From positions 1-6,347 of the forward strand of contig JANXSV010000095.1 in assembly GCA_025356505.1 (NCBI GenBank): 6,347 bases of DNA, in the 5' to 3' direction. Position 1 is the stretch's first letter. Each line of letters begins with the position of its first letter. Source of the stretch: Methylovirgula sp. (GTDB lineage: Bacteria > Pseudomonadota > Alphaproteobacteria > Rhizobiales > Beijerinckiaceae). Below the pieces are notes generated by a model. That model did not search any database. It was given only the letters and a program-made list of their open reading frames with translations, and had not been told where the DNA came from. The translations under genes were made by a program, and so were the position numbers. This document shows, piece after piece, positions 1 to 6,124 of the stretch.

Positions 1-330
1 GGCGGGGATCTTCCACCGCGCCCGGAGTGCCGGGCCACCTGGCACGATCAAGTCTTTGCCACAGTGCAGCCACCTCATCTGCTGATTTGTGTCGGCTATT
101 ACGCTATCAAATATCACCTTATACGGCTCGGCTTACGTCACCTGTTGCGTCCCAGCCTGACCGAAGTCGTGGCGCACTGGCAACAAATCAGGGCCGAGGC
201 TCCCTATCCTTTGTTTGCTCTGCCGCACCCATCGTGGCGCACTTCCGGATGGCTGAAAAAGAACCCATGGTTTGAAACCGCGCTTTTGCCGGTTTTACGG
301 CACGACGTTGCTGCGGCAATCGCCGCTTAG
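1..330 (+). CDS. Uracil-DNA glycosylase superfamily protein, C-terminal part (5' end outside window)
   Basis: The frame is open from the first base to the TAG at 328-330, giving 109 residues with no N-terminus, so this is the 3' end of a gene starting upstream. The GTG at 64 is probably an internal valine, because the 21 residues before it (GGDLPPRPECRATWHDQVF...) read like family sequence. Residues 27-33 (LLICVGY) look like a core strand. Residues 75-80 (PHPSWR) hold the HPS motif seen near the active site of UDG superfamily members, and residues 88-92 (NPWFE) follow, as in the small alphaproteobacterial UDG-like proteins I recall. Such enzymes remove uracil from DNA to start base-excision repair. 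The N-terminal water-activating motif is outside the window, so catalytic competence cannot be judged. The family is fairly sure from the PHPSWR...GWLKKNPWFE block; the exact subfamily is not. Confidence 0.75.
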   Translation, partial: GGDLPPRPECRATWHDQVFATVQPPHLLICVGYYAIKYHLIRLGLRHLLRPSLTEVVAHWQQIRAEAPYPLFALPHPSWRTSGWLKKNPWFETALLPVLRHDVAAAIAA

Positions 331-440
331 GCGGGCTTCCATAATTCCGCCTTCATTTATTCACTTGTTGTTAATCAGCGTTTTTGCCTTATCGCGCAAC
401 AATATACGCCTGTTATTCGGACCCTCGCTTTGGAGCCATT
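331..440 (+). promoter_or_regulatory. Leader region of the caspase-like gene with a Shine-Dalgarno site
   Basis: This 110-bp gap lies between the glycosylase stop and the caspase-like start. GGAG at 432-435 sits 5 nt before the ATG at 441 and supports that start over the in-frame ATG at 384. The stretch 345-420 is AT-richer than its surroundings and holds TTGTTG/TTGTTA near 365-373 and TATA-like bases at 403-406. Their spacing does not give a convincing sigma-70 pair, so I do not name a promoter. No U-tailed terminator follows the glycosylase stop, so read-through from upstream is possible. Confidence 0.4.
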
Positions 441-1853
441 ATGATTTCGCTCTCATCCATAAAATTCATCGGCACTGCCATATTTGCTTTGAGCGTCTCC
501 GTTTCTGCGCTTAATGCTGCGGAAGGCTCCCATCGTCTTGCACTGGTGATAGGCAATGGCGAGTACAAGTCAGGCGTGTTGGCCACTGCCGCCAGTGATT
601 CAGCGCTCATTGCAACCACGCTGCAAAACGCCGGATTCGAAGTTACGGCAGCGCGCGATTTGGACGGCGACACGCTGCGCAAATCTATGGCAGATTTCAC
701 GGCCAAATTGAGCTCTGCCGCGCCTGATGCCTTCGTATTTGTTTATCTGGGCGGATATGGCTTTCAGTCCAAGGGCGAAAATTATTTCGCGCCTGTGGAC
801 GCGGCCATTGCAAGCGAGGCCGATGTCGCCACACAAAGCATTAAAGTCAGCGATTTTCTGCATGGCCTAACTGCGCAGCCGGTCAAAAACCGCATCGTCG
901 TGCTGGACGGTGCCCACAAAACACCATTTGCACAGGGGAGCGAGCCTACCTCCGGGCTTGCATATATTGAACCGGATGCGGGCAGTTTGATCGCTTTTAA
1001 CGCCGCGCCCGGTGCCGTCGCGCCCGAAGCCACAGCCGCGAACGGCTTATACGCGACCGCTCTTGCTGATTTCATTGCCAAAGGCGGTTTGCAGCCGGAT
1101 GATATGTTCGGCCAGATGCGATTGAAAGTGTCAGAAGTCACCAAATCCGCGGAAGTGCCATGGCATCTGGCGAAACTGGACGGCAGCTTCACCTTCACTG
1201 ATCAGGTTCCGGCAATAGCAGTTTCGGCTGAGCCAGCGAAACCTGTGGAAGTGGCGAGACCCGTTGAAGTCGCGAAACCGTTAGAGCTTCCAAAACCGGC
1301 GAACACAGCTGCGCCAGCAGAAAAGCCCGTTAAGTTGGCGAAGCCTCTGCCGATTCCTCTGAAAACTTTAGAAGCAGTCAGGCCGCCAGACGAGCCCGCG
1401 GTGCAAAAGCCTGATGCGGCAGTTAGGAAGGACCTTGCTCAGCGCAAGTTAGCGGAGCAGAAGAAGAGCCGCGCTAAGACTGATACTTTGGCTTGGCAAC
1501 AGGCCGATTCTATCGATACACCAAGCGCTTATCGCAGCTATTTGAATCGTTTTCCGAACGGACTCCACGCGGTTGAGGCACGCCAGGCTTTGAACGAATA
1601 TGCGCCTGGCTCGGAGAATACTTATGTGGAGCGTGGCGACGGCGCGCAGGATGCTGGCCCGCAGGGGTATTTTGCGCCACGGGCCTATTATGGCCCGCGC
1701 TATTCGCGCCAGGTTCAAGACCAATACGGCGAACCACTGACATTGCCACCGCGGGCAGTTTATCCACCGCATCGCCGTTATGTGGAGCAGGACGATTTGG
1801 ATTATGTTCCGCAGCCTCGCTTTGGCCGCTTCCTGTTCAACGTATTTCCCTGA
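441..1853 (+). CDS. Secreted caspase-like (peptidase C14 fold) protein lacking the catalytic dyad
   Basis: The product is 470 residues. The ATG at 441 is preferred because it has a Shine-Dalgarno site and begins a clear signal peptide (residues 1 to about 26, hydrophobic core IGTAIFALSVSVSA). The mature protein should be periplasmic or exported. Residues 32-254 follow the bacterial caspase p20 pattern: RLALVIGN (32-39), a LDGDTLRKSM helix, a hydrophobic strand ending in VYLGGYGFQ (101-109), ENYFAPVDA, VVLDGAHKTPF, GSLIAFNAAPGAVA, then VPW (239-241) and LDGSFTF. Active members have His in the GHG motif and Cys in DAC; here these are Tyr106 and Ala158, so proteolysis is not expected. A Lys/Pro-rich linker follows (about 256-325), then a charged helix (about 328-348), a SAYRSYLNRFPNGLHAVEARQAL segment (about 361-383) as in many proteobacterial caspase-family proteins, and a Tyr/Pro/Arg-rich tail to the end. 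The role is unknown; a scaffold or binding function is an inference. Confidence 0.85.
   Translation: MISLSSIKFIGTAIFALSVSVSALNAAEGSHRLALVIGNGEYKSGVLATAASDSALIATTLQNAGFEVTAARDLDGDTLRKSMADFTAKLSSAAPDAFVFVYLGGYGFQSKGENYFAPVDAAIASEADVATQSIKVSDFLHGLTAQPVKNRIVVLDGAHKTPFAQGSEPTSGLAYIEPDAGSLIAFNAAPGAVAPEATAANGLYATALADFIAKGGLQPDDMFGQMRLKVSEVTKSAEVPWHLAKLDGSFTFTDQVPAIAVSAEPAKPVEVARPVEVAKPLELPKPANTAAPAEKPVKLAKPLPIPLKTLEAVRPPDEPAVQKPDAAVRKDLAQRKLAEQKKSRAKTDTLAWQQADSIDTPSAYRSYLNRFPNGLHAVEARQALNEYAPGSENTYVERGDGAQDAGPQGYFAPRAYYGPRYSRQVQDQYGEPLTLPPRAVYPPHRRYVEQDDLDYVPQPRFGRFLFNVFP
1236..1289 (+). repeat. Three in-frame 18-bp repeats encoding A(K/R)P(V/L)E(V/L)
   Basis: Three consecutive 18-bp units encode AKPVEV, ARPVEV and AKPLEL, and a partial fourth (PKP) follows. 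They lie in the linker after the caspase-like domain, at residues 266-283. The third-base differences between units, with the peptide kept, suggest selection for the Lys/Pro/Glu pattern rather than very recent duplication. Similar extended Pro-Lys linkers are common in exported envelope proteins, where they span the periplasm. Confidence 0.6.
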
Positions 1854-1875
1854 TTATTTCAAACGGGCAATCAGG
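1849..1875. terminator. Inverted repeat across the convergent stop codons, possible shared 3'-end structure
   Basis: CCTGATT (1849-1855) and AATCAGG (1869-1875) form a perfect 7-bp stem with a 13-nt loop. The left arm includes the caspase-like TGA and the first two bases of the TTA that is the dehydrogenase stop on the other strand. No intergenic base exists for a separate terminator. There is no U-run on either side, so classical intrinsic termination is doubtful; the hairpin may only shape or protect mRNA 3' ends, or be chance. Confidence 0.3.
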
Positions 1876-2717
1876 CTGGACGTGTCCCAACGACGCCCGC
1901 CCAGCTTCTGCACATCGCTGTAAAATTGATCTACCAGAGCTGTGACAGGCAAGCTCGCACCATTAGTGCCAGCCTCGTTGAGGACGATGCCGAGGTCCTT
2001 GCGCATCCAGTCCACCGCAAAACCGAAATCAAACGTATCGGCGACCCTCGTCTTGTAGCGATTTTCCATTTGCCAGCTTTGAGCCGCGCCTTTGGAGATA
2101 ACTTCGATCACCGCTTCGGCATCAAGGCCGGCTTTTTGTGCAAAATGGATGCCCTCGGCCAAGCCTTGCACCACTCCGGCGATACATATTTGATTGACCA
2201 TCTTGGTTAGCTGTCCAGCACCGGACAGACCCATCAGGCGGCACGCACGCGCATAGGCAGCGATCACGCTTTCAACTTTGCCATAGGCGGCAGCCTCGCC
2301 ACCGCACATAACGGTTAGCACGCCGTTTTCAGCGCCTGCCTGACCGCCGGACACCGGGGCATCGATAAAGTGGATGGCGCTTTTCGCAGCCGCGGCGAAA
2401 AGTTCGCGTGCCACATTGGCGGAAGCCGTGGTGTGATCGACAAAAACAGTGCCCTTTGCCATACCGGCAAACGCGCCTTCATCTCCTAGGGTCACGCTGC
2501 GCAAATCGGCATCATTGCCGACGCAGCAAAATACGATGTCCTGCCCTTGAGCCGCCGCTTTAGGTGTGGTTTTAAATGCGCCACCATGTTTTGCGACCCA
2601 AGCTTCCGCCTTGCCGACGCTGCGGTTGTACACCGTTACGTCATGTCCGGCCTTGGCCAAATGCCCTGCCATAGGGAAACCCATGACGCCCAAACCTAAA
2701 AATGCAACCTTCGCCAT
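1854..2717 (-). CDS. NAD(P)-dependent beta-hydroxyacid dehydrogenase (3-hydroxyisobutyrate / tartronate-semialdehyde reductase family)
   Basis: The 287-residue product has the full family length and layout. Residues 1-30 are a Rossmann start (VAFLGLGVMGFPMAGHLAKAGHDVTVY) with the GxGxMGxPMA motif. Asn31-Arg32 after the second strand suggests NADP(H) preference, by analogy with relatives. DHTT (94-97) is the DxST-like turn, DAPVSGGQAGAENG (119-132) is the substrate loop, and GAGQLTKMVNQ (166-176) carries the expected catalytic Lys172 and Asn175. Lys240 in RKDL is also conserved, and the C-terminus GGRRWDTSSLIARL is typical. Members interconvert short beta-hydroxyacids and semialdehydes in the cytoplasm. 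The NQ after the catalytic Lys recalls tartronate-semialdehyde reductases more than mammalian-type 3-hydroxyisobutyrate dehydrogenase, but the substrate cannot be fixed. The ATG lies 5 bp after the binding-protein stop, with GGA 9 nt upstream, so co-expression is likely. Confidence 0.88.
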   Translation of the reverse strand: MAKVAFLGLGVMGFPMAGHLAKAGHDVTVYNRSVGKAEAWVAKHGGAFKTTPKAAAQGQDIVFCCVGNDADLRSVTLGDEGAFAGMAKGTVFVDHTTASANVARELFAAAAKSAIHFIDAPVSGGQAGAENGVLTVMCGGEAAAYGKVESVIAAYARACRLMGLSGAGQLTKMVNQICIAGVVQGLAEGIHFAQKAGLDAEAVIEVISKGAAQSWQMENRYKTRVADTFDFGFAVDWMRKDLGIVLNEAGTNGASLPVTALVDQFYSDVQKLGGRRWDTSSLIARLK

Positions 2718-2722
2718 CGTGT

Positions 2723-3526
2723 CTATTCCAGTTCAAAATCAAAATATTTAGCCCTGAGGCGCGCAAAAGTCCCGTCTGCCTTGATCGCCTCAAGCGCGTC
2801 ATCCATCGCTTGTTTAAGCTCTTGGTCGGCTTTGCGCAAACCAATGCCAAGCCCTTCGCCAAAATAGGCCGGATCATGTCCGGCGGTGCCGATAATGCGG
2901 CAGCAGTCACCTTCTTTACGCGTTTTGAGAAACTCCCCAACCGCATCGCGATCACCGAGCACAAGGTCAATCCGCCCCGCGCCGAGGTCAAGAATAGCTT
3001 CTTCCAAGGTTGCATAGGGGCGTAAATCGGATTGTTTGTAAACATCGCTCAGGAAGGCTTCATGTGCGCCGCGCGCCTCCGAGCCGATACGTTTGCCAGC
3101 AAGCCCGGTCGGACTTACATCGGGAATCGCGGCTTCTCGCTGAGCAACAAAAGCCGAAGGCATATTGACATAAGGCTTGGTAAACTGAATTTTTTCACGC
3201 CGCTCATCGGTGATATCCATGGCAGCGATAATCGCATCATATTGCCCCGCCAGTAGGTGAGGTATGAGATCGTCCCAATTGTCCGGGACAAATTCACATG
3301 TGGCTTTCAGCCGCGCACAAATTTCGTTTGCGAGATCAATTTCGAAACCTGCCAGCTGATTATTATCGAGATAATTAAACGGGGGCCGCGCACCTTCCGA
3401 AGCAAATTTGATGTGACCCCAGTCTTTTGCTCGGGCGGAACAACAAAAACCGAGGCCCAGTGCGAGAACAACTGTGAAAATGCGCCAAGTTCGACTGCCA
3501 TTTTGACTTGGAAAGAAAAATCGCAC
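2723..3526 (-). CDS. Periplasmic amino-acid-binding protein (SBP family 3, HisJ/ArgT-like)
   Basis: From the GTG at 3526 the product is 267 residues: an n-region ending TWR, a hydrophobic core (IFTVVLALGLGFCCSA) and a likely cleavage after ARA (residue 33). Upstream starts in frame (ATG 3571, TTG 3583) only lengthen the region before the signal peptide, and none of the three has a good Shine-Dalgarno site, so the start is uncertain. Conserved blocks in order are PPFNY (48-52), GFEIDLA (60-66), WDDLIP (84-89), AAMDITDERR (101-110) with the ligand-carboxylate-binding Arg109, GDRDAV with Asp192, and GEGLGIGLRK...DGTF...KYFDFEL. Cys70 and Cys77 match the HisJ disulfide in spacing, and the C-terminus is close to HisJ/ArgT, so a basic amino acid (Lys, Arg, Orn or His) is the best guess. 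Asp104 sits where HisJ has a ligand-contacting Ser72, which may shift specificity. No permease or ATPase gene is adjacent. Confidence 0.85.
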   Translation of the reverse strand: MRFFFPSQNGSRTWRIFTVVLALGLGFCCSARAKDWGHIKFASEGARPPFNYLDNNQLAGFEIDLANEICARLKATCEFVPDNWDDLIPHLLAGQYDAIIAAMDITDERREKIQFTKPYVNMPSAFVAQREAAIPDVSPTGLAGKRIGSEARGAHEAFLSDVYKQSDLRPYATLEEAILDLGAGRIDLVLGDRDAVGEFLKTRKEGDCCRIIGTAGHDPAYFGEGLGIGLRKADQELKQAMDDALEAIKADGTFARLRAKYFDFELE

Positions 3527-3580
3527 GTGACACCGTTCTTGAAAACTTGGCCGGACTTTGGCGCAGGCCATTCGAATTTG

Positions 3581-3626
3581 CAATCGTCAATGCTGCATTC
3601 CAGACACGCATATGCCGTGACGATTG
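3581..3626. promoter_or_regulatory. 9-bp inverted repeat in the divergent promoter region, possible operator
   Basis: CAATCGTCA (3581-3589) and TGACGATTG (3618-3626) are perfect reverse complements, with centres 37 bp apart. They lie between the divergent binding-protein and Mrp/ApbC genes. The right arm overlaps the candidate -35 element of the rightward promoter. If the binding-protein gene starts at 3571 or further downstream, the left arm stays in its leader. Two sites with such separation could bind a dimeric regulator or two monomers. No regulator gene is in the window, so this remains a guess from symmetry and position. Confidence 0.3.
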
Positions 3627-3651
3627 ACGCTATCAGTGAATCGCTTACAAA
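3624..3651 (+). promoter_or_regulatory. Candidate sigma-70-type promoter of the Mrp/ApbC gene
   Basis: TTGACG (3624-3629) matches the -35 consensus at five of six bases. TACAAA (3646-3651) matches the -10 consensus at four of six, with 16 bp between them. This would start transcription around 3657-3660, shortly before the Shine-Dalgarno GAGGA at 3667-3671. No equally good pair was seen on the other strand for the binding-protein gene. Confidence 0.4.
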
Positions 3652-3675
3652 CGGGTCTTAAGTGTTGAGGACCTC

Positions 3676-4797
3676 ATGATTACTGAAAAAGACGTTTTAA
3701 AAGCCCTTGAGCGCGTTATCGGGCCAGACCAGATGCCGCTGTCGCAATCGTCCGCGCTGGGCGGAATTTCAATCAAAGACGGCAAAATATATCTCACGAT
3801 CGCCGTAAACCCTGAACAAGCGGCCAAATATGAACCGATGCGCCGGTCTGCCGAGGGCGCAATCAAAGCTCTGCCAGGCGGGTATCAAGCATTTGTAACG
3901 CTGACAGCCGAGGCAAGGCCAAAGATGAGCCAGCCGACCGCAAGCCAGCCAAACCACTCCCATGCCGGCCCCAAAGCGACCGCTGCGCGCGCCGGAACGG
4001 CCATTGAAGGCGTAAAGCACATTATCGCTGTGGCGTCTGGCAAAGGCGGCGTTGGTAAATCCACGACTGCGGCCAATCTTGCGCTCGGTCTTGCCGCAAG
4101 CGGGTGGCGGGTTGGTGTGCTTGATGCGGATATTTATGGTCCGTCCATGCCCCGTATCTTCGGCATTTCAGGCAAGCCGGAGCTCATTGATAACCGCATC
4201 ATGAAGCCACACGAAGTCTACGGCCTTAAGGTCATGTCCATCGGCTTTCTCGTCGAAGAAGAAACCGCCATGATCTGGCGCGGACCCATGGTGATGTCGG
4301 CCATCACGCAGATGCTCCGCGAAGTCGCTTGGGGAGAACTGGACGTGCTGGTGGTGGACATGCCGCCTGGCACGGGGGACGCTCAATTGACCATGGCGCA
4401 GGCGGTTCCGCTGAGTGGCGCTGTTATTGTTTCCACCCCGCAAGACCTTGCCTTGATTGACGCGCGCCGTGGCATCGCCATGTTCAAACGGGTCAACGTG
4501 CCGATCTTGGGCCTTGTGGAAAACATGAGCTATTTCATCTGCCCGCATTGCCACACCCGATCGGACATATTTGCCCACGGTGGCGCGCGTCACGAAGCCA
4601 CGCGCCTCAACGTTCCTTTTTTGGGAGAAGTACCGCTCGAAATGGCCATTCGCGCGACATCGGACTCCGGCAAACCGCTCATGGCGACGCAGCCGACCGG
4701 ACCGCATGCGCAGAGCTATCTGCAAATTGCGCAAAATGTCCGCTCCCAGCTGGAGGGCAAGCCGATGCGCGCCGCACCGCGTATTATTGTGGAGTGA
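3676..4797 (+). CDS. apbC: Mrp/ApbC-family iron-sulfur cluster carrier P-loop ATPase
   Basis: The product is 373 residues, usual for the family (also named mrp). GAGGA at 3667-3671 is 4 nt before the ATG and fixes the start. Residues 1-80 are a MIP18/DUF59-type domain in its alphaproteobacterial form (ISIKDGKIYLTIAV; LPGGYQAFVTLTAEA). A Pro/Ala/Lys-rich linker (about 81-110) precedes the ATPase. The deviant Walker A is GKGGVGKS (122-129); LDADIYGPSMPRIFG (149-163) and VVDMPPGTGDAQLT (226-239) are hallmark blocks of the Mrp/NBP35 clade. The CxxC pair Cys289/Cys292 in MSYFICPHCH is where a dimer would bridge a 4Fe-4S cluster. The protein acts in the cytoplasm, holding and passing Fe-S clusters to apo-enzymes in an ATP-dependent way. 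All key residues are present. The neighbours give no client; MoaA, itself an Fe-S enzyme, is encoded nearby, but the proximity may be coincidental. Confidence 0.93.
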   Translation: MITEKDVLKALERVIGPDQMPLSQSSALGGISIKDGKIYLTIAVNPEQAAKYEPMRRSAEGAIKALPGGYQAFVTLTAEARPKMSQPTASQPNHSHAGPKATAARAGTAIEGVKHIIAVASGKGGVGKSTTAANLALGLAASGWRVGVLDADIYGPSMPRIFGISGKPELIDNRIMKPHEVYGLKVMSIGFLVEEETAMIWRGPMVMSAITQMLREVAWGELDVLVVDMPPGTGDAQLTMAQAVPLSGAVIVSTPQDLALIDARRGIAMFKRVNVPILGLVENMSYFICPHCHTRSDIFAHGGARHEATRLNVPFLGEVPLEMAIRATSDSGKPLMATQPTGPHAQSYLQIAQNVRSQLEGKPMRAAPRIIVE

Positions 4798-4856
4798 TGA
4801 GCAGACTTCAGTTCGAAACTGTCTCGTGAACAACCCTCAGCCGTAAGATTGAAATC

Positions 4857-6017
4857 GTGTCGCTTTTTCAGGACTTTTCTCCCCGGACGATTTCCACCGG
4901 CCTCCTTGCCAGCTTTGTTGGCTTCGCCAGTTCGTTCGCCATCGTTTTAAAGGGCCTTAGCGCCGTCGGGGCCTCACCGGGCCAGGCGTCGTCAGGCCTG
5001 CTGGCGCTGTCCGTCGCGATGGGTTTGGGCGGTATCGTGCTGTCGGTCATACATAAAATGCCAATTTCGGTAGCGTGGTCGACGCCAGGGGCGGCGCTTC
5101 TGATTTCAACGCCTGCGGTCGAGGGTGGCTATAACATGGCTGTGGGAGCGTTTGTTGTCTGTGCAGCGCTGCTCACTCTATGCGGCCTGTGGAAACCTTT
5201 AGGACGGTGGGTGGCGCTGATCCCGGCGTCGCTTGCCAACGCAATGTTGGCGGGCATTTTACTCCGGTTGTGTCTGGCACCTGTGCAAGCCATTGCGCAA
5301 AAGCCTTGGCAAGGGCTGTTGATTGTCGTGGTATGGGCAATTGTGGCGCGGCTGAACCGTTTGATGGCCGTGCCTGCCGCCGTCGCGGTCGCAGCACTCA
5401 TCATTGCCAGCGAACTCAAATCTCCGCAATTCGGCGCTTTCGCCCCGCATCTGGAATGGATAGTGCCGCAGTTCAGCTTGGCCGCAGTGGTGTCAATCGC
5501 TCTACCCTTGTTCGTAGTCACGATGGCATCGCAGAATATTCCCGGCCTCGCTGTGTTGAACGTCAATGGCTACAAACCAGCGCCTTCGCCGCTGTTTTTG
5601 GTGACCGGCCTGTTTTCATTTTTGAGCGCGCCATTTGGTGGCCACGCGGTCAATCTCTCGGCTCTGGCTGCTGCCTTATGTGCGGGCGAAGAAGCACATC
5701 CTGACCCGCAAAAGCGCTATTGGGCAGCGATCATCACCGGCTGCGGCTATATCGCTTTTGGACTTTGCGCTGGGATCGTCACGGCTTTTGTCAATGTTGC
5801 CAACCCGATCCTGATTGAGGCCGTGGCGGGCTTGGCGCTGATGGGCTCTTTCAGCAATTCGATTAATGGCGCGCTACAAAATGTCGATCAGCGCGAAGCT
5901 GCAACGCTCACTTTCCTCGTCACCGCTTCCGGCCTGAGCTTTTATGGCATCGGCGGCGCATTTTGGGGGCTGATCGCAGGCGGACTTATGCTTGGGTTGC
6001 GGGCGTGGCGGGGGTGA
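4857..6017 (+). CDS. benE: BenE family benzoate/H+ symporter
   Basis: The product is 386 residues, close to the usual 390-400, and highly hydrophobic, with about 12 membrane segments expected in the inner membrane. An in-frame TGA at 4827 leaves the GTG at 4857 as the first usable start; only a weak purine stretch (TAAGA) lies before it. Diagnostic BenE blocks are AWSTPGAALL (73-82), TMASQNIPGLAVL (222-234), APFGGHAVNLSALAAALCAGEEAHPDP (258-284), AVAGLALMG (322-330) and REAATLTFLVTASG with GIGGAFWGL (346-372). Characterised members take up benzoate with protons, but many BenE homologues are untested, and no aromatic-degradation gene is in the window, so the substrate is inferred. The gene follows apbC by 59 bp without a clear terminator, so it may be read from the same transcript. 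It converges on moaA. Confidence 0.9.
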   Translation: MSLFQDFSPRTISTGLLASFVGFASSFAIVLKGLSAVGASPGQASSGLLALSVAMGLGGIVLSVIHKMPISVAWSTPGAALLISTPAVEGGYNMAVGAFVVCAALLTLCGLWKPLGRWVALIPASLANAMLAGILLRLCLAPVQAIAQKPWQGLLIVVVWAIVARLNRLMAVPAAVAVAALIIASELKSPQFGAFAPHLEWIVPQFSLAAVVSIALPLFVVTMASQNIPGLAVLNVNGYKPAPSPLFLVTGLFSFLSAPFGGHAVNLSALAAALCAGEEAHPDPQKRYWAAIITGCGYIAFGLCAGIVTAFVNVANPILIEAVAGLALMGSFSNSINGALQNVDQREAATLTFLVTASGLSFYGIGGAFWGLIAGGLMLGLRAWRG

Positions 6018-6044
6018 GAGCCAAAGCAGGTTTCTTAAGAGCGC

Positions 6045-6124
6045 AGACTTCGCCACCCGCAAACTTGGCCACCCGCACCCTTGGCCGTGCACAAACTTGG
6101 CCATGCACAAACTTGGCTACCCCC
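6045..6124. repeat. Five-copy degenerate 16-bp tandem repeat between benE and moaA
   Basis: Units lie at 6045-6060, 6061-6076, 6077-6092, 6093-6108 and 6109-6124, with approximate consensus AAACTTGGCCACGCAC. The core CTTGGCC is exact in the three central units and changed by one base in the first (CTTCGCC) and last (CTTGGCT). The compared unit pairs agree at 13-14 of 16 bases. Sixteen is not a multiple of three, so the array is not built to encode a peptide repeat. The last copy overlaps the final codons and stop of moaA. There are no spacers, so it is not a CRISPR. It may be a minisatellite, a protein-binding array or a 3'-end structure; which one cannot be told from the sequence. Confidence 0.75.

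Noticed and set aside
321..334. CGCC/GGCG pairing around the glycosylase stop as a terminator
   Set aside because: The stem is only 4 bp with no T-run after it.
384..440. Earlier in-frame ATG start at 384 for the caspase-like gene
   Set aside because: It would place 19 residues with no signal-peptide character before a clear signal peptide, while the ATG at 441 has GGAG 5 nt upstream.
2641..3045. Open frame of 134 codons on the - strand across the binding-protein/dehydrogenase junction
   Set aside because: It overlaps two well-supported genes in another frame and its product shows no recognisable motif.
3427..3444. Lipoprotein signal (GFCC) in the binding protein
   Set aside because: Phe before the first Cys does not fit a lipobox, and a normal ARA cleavage site follows, so a soluble periplasmic protein is more likely.
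4803..4824. CAGTT-CGA-AACTG hairpin after the Mrp/ApbC stop as a terminator
   Set aside because: The continuous stem is only 5 bp with a 3-nt loop, outer pairing needs a 3-base bulge, and no T-run follows.
4168..4833. Long open frame of 221 codons on the - strand under the Mrp/ApbC gene
   Set aside because: It is antisense to a gene with every family motif in place; its His/Arg-rich product resembles no family I know and looks like a frame shadow.
6045..6124. 16-bp repeats as a short CRISPR array
   Set aside because: The units are contiguous with no spacers, vary between copies, and no cas gene is nearby.
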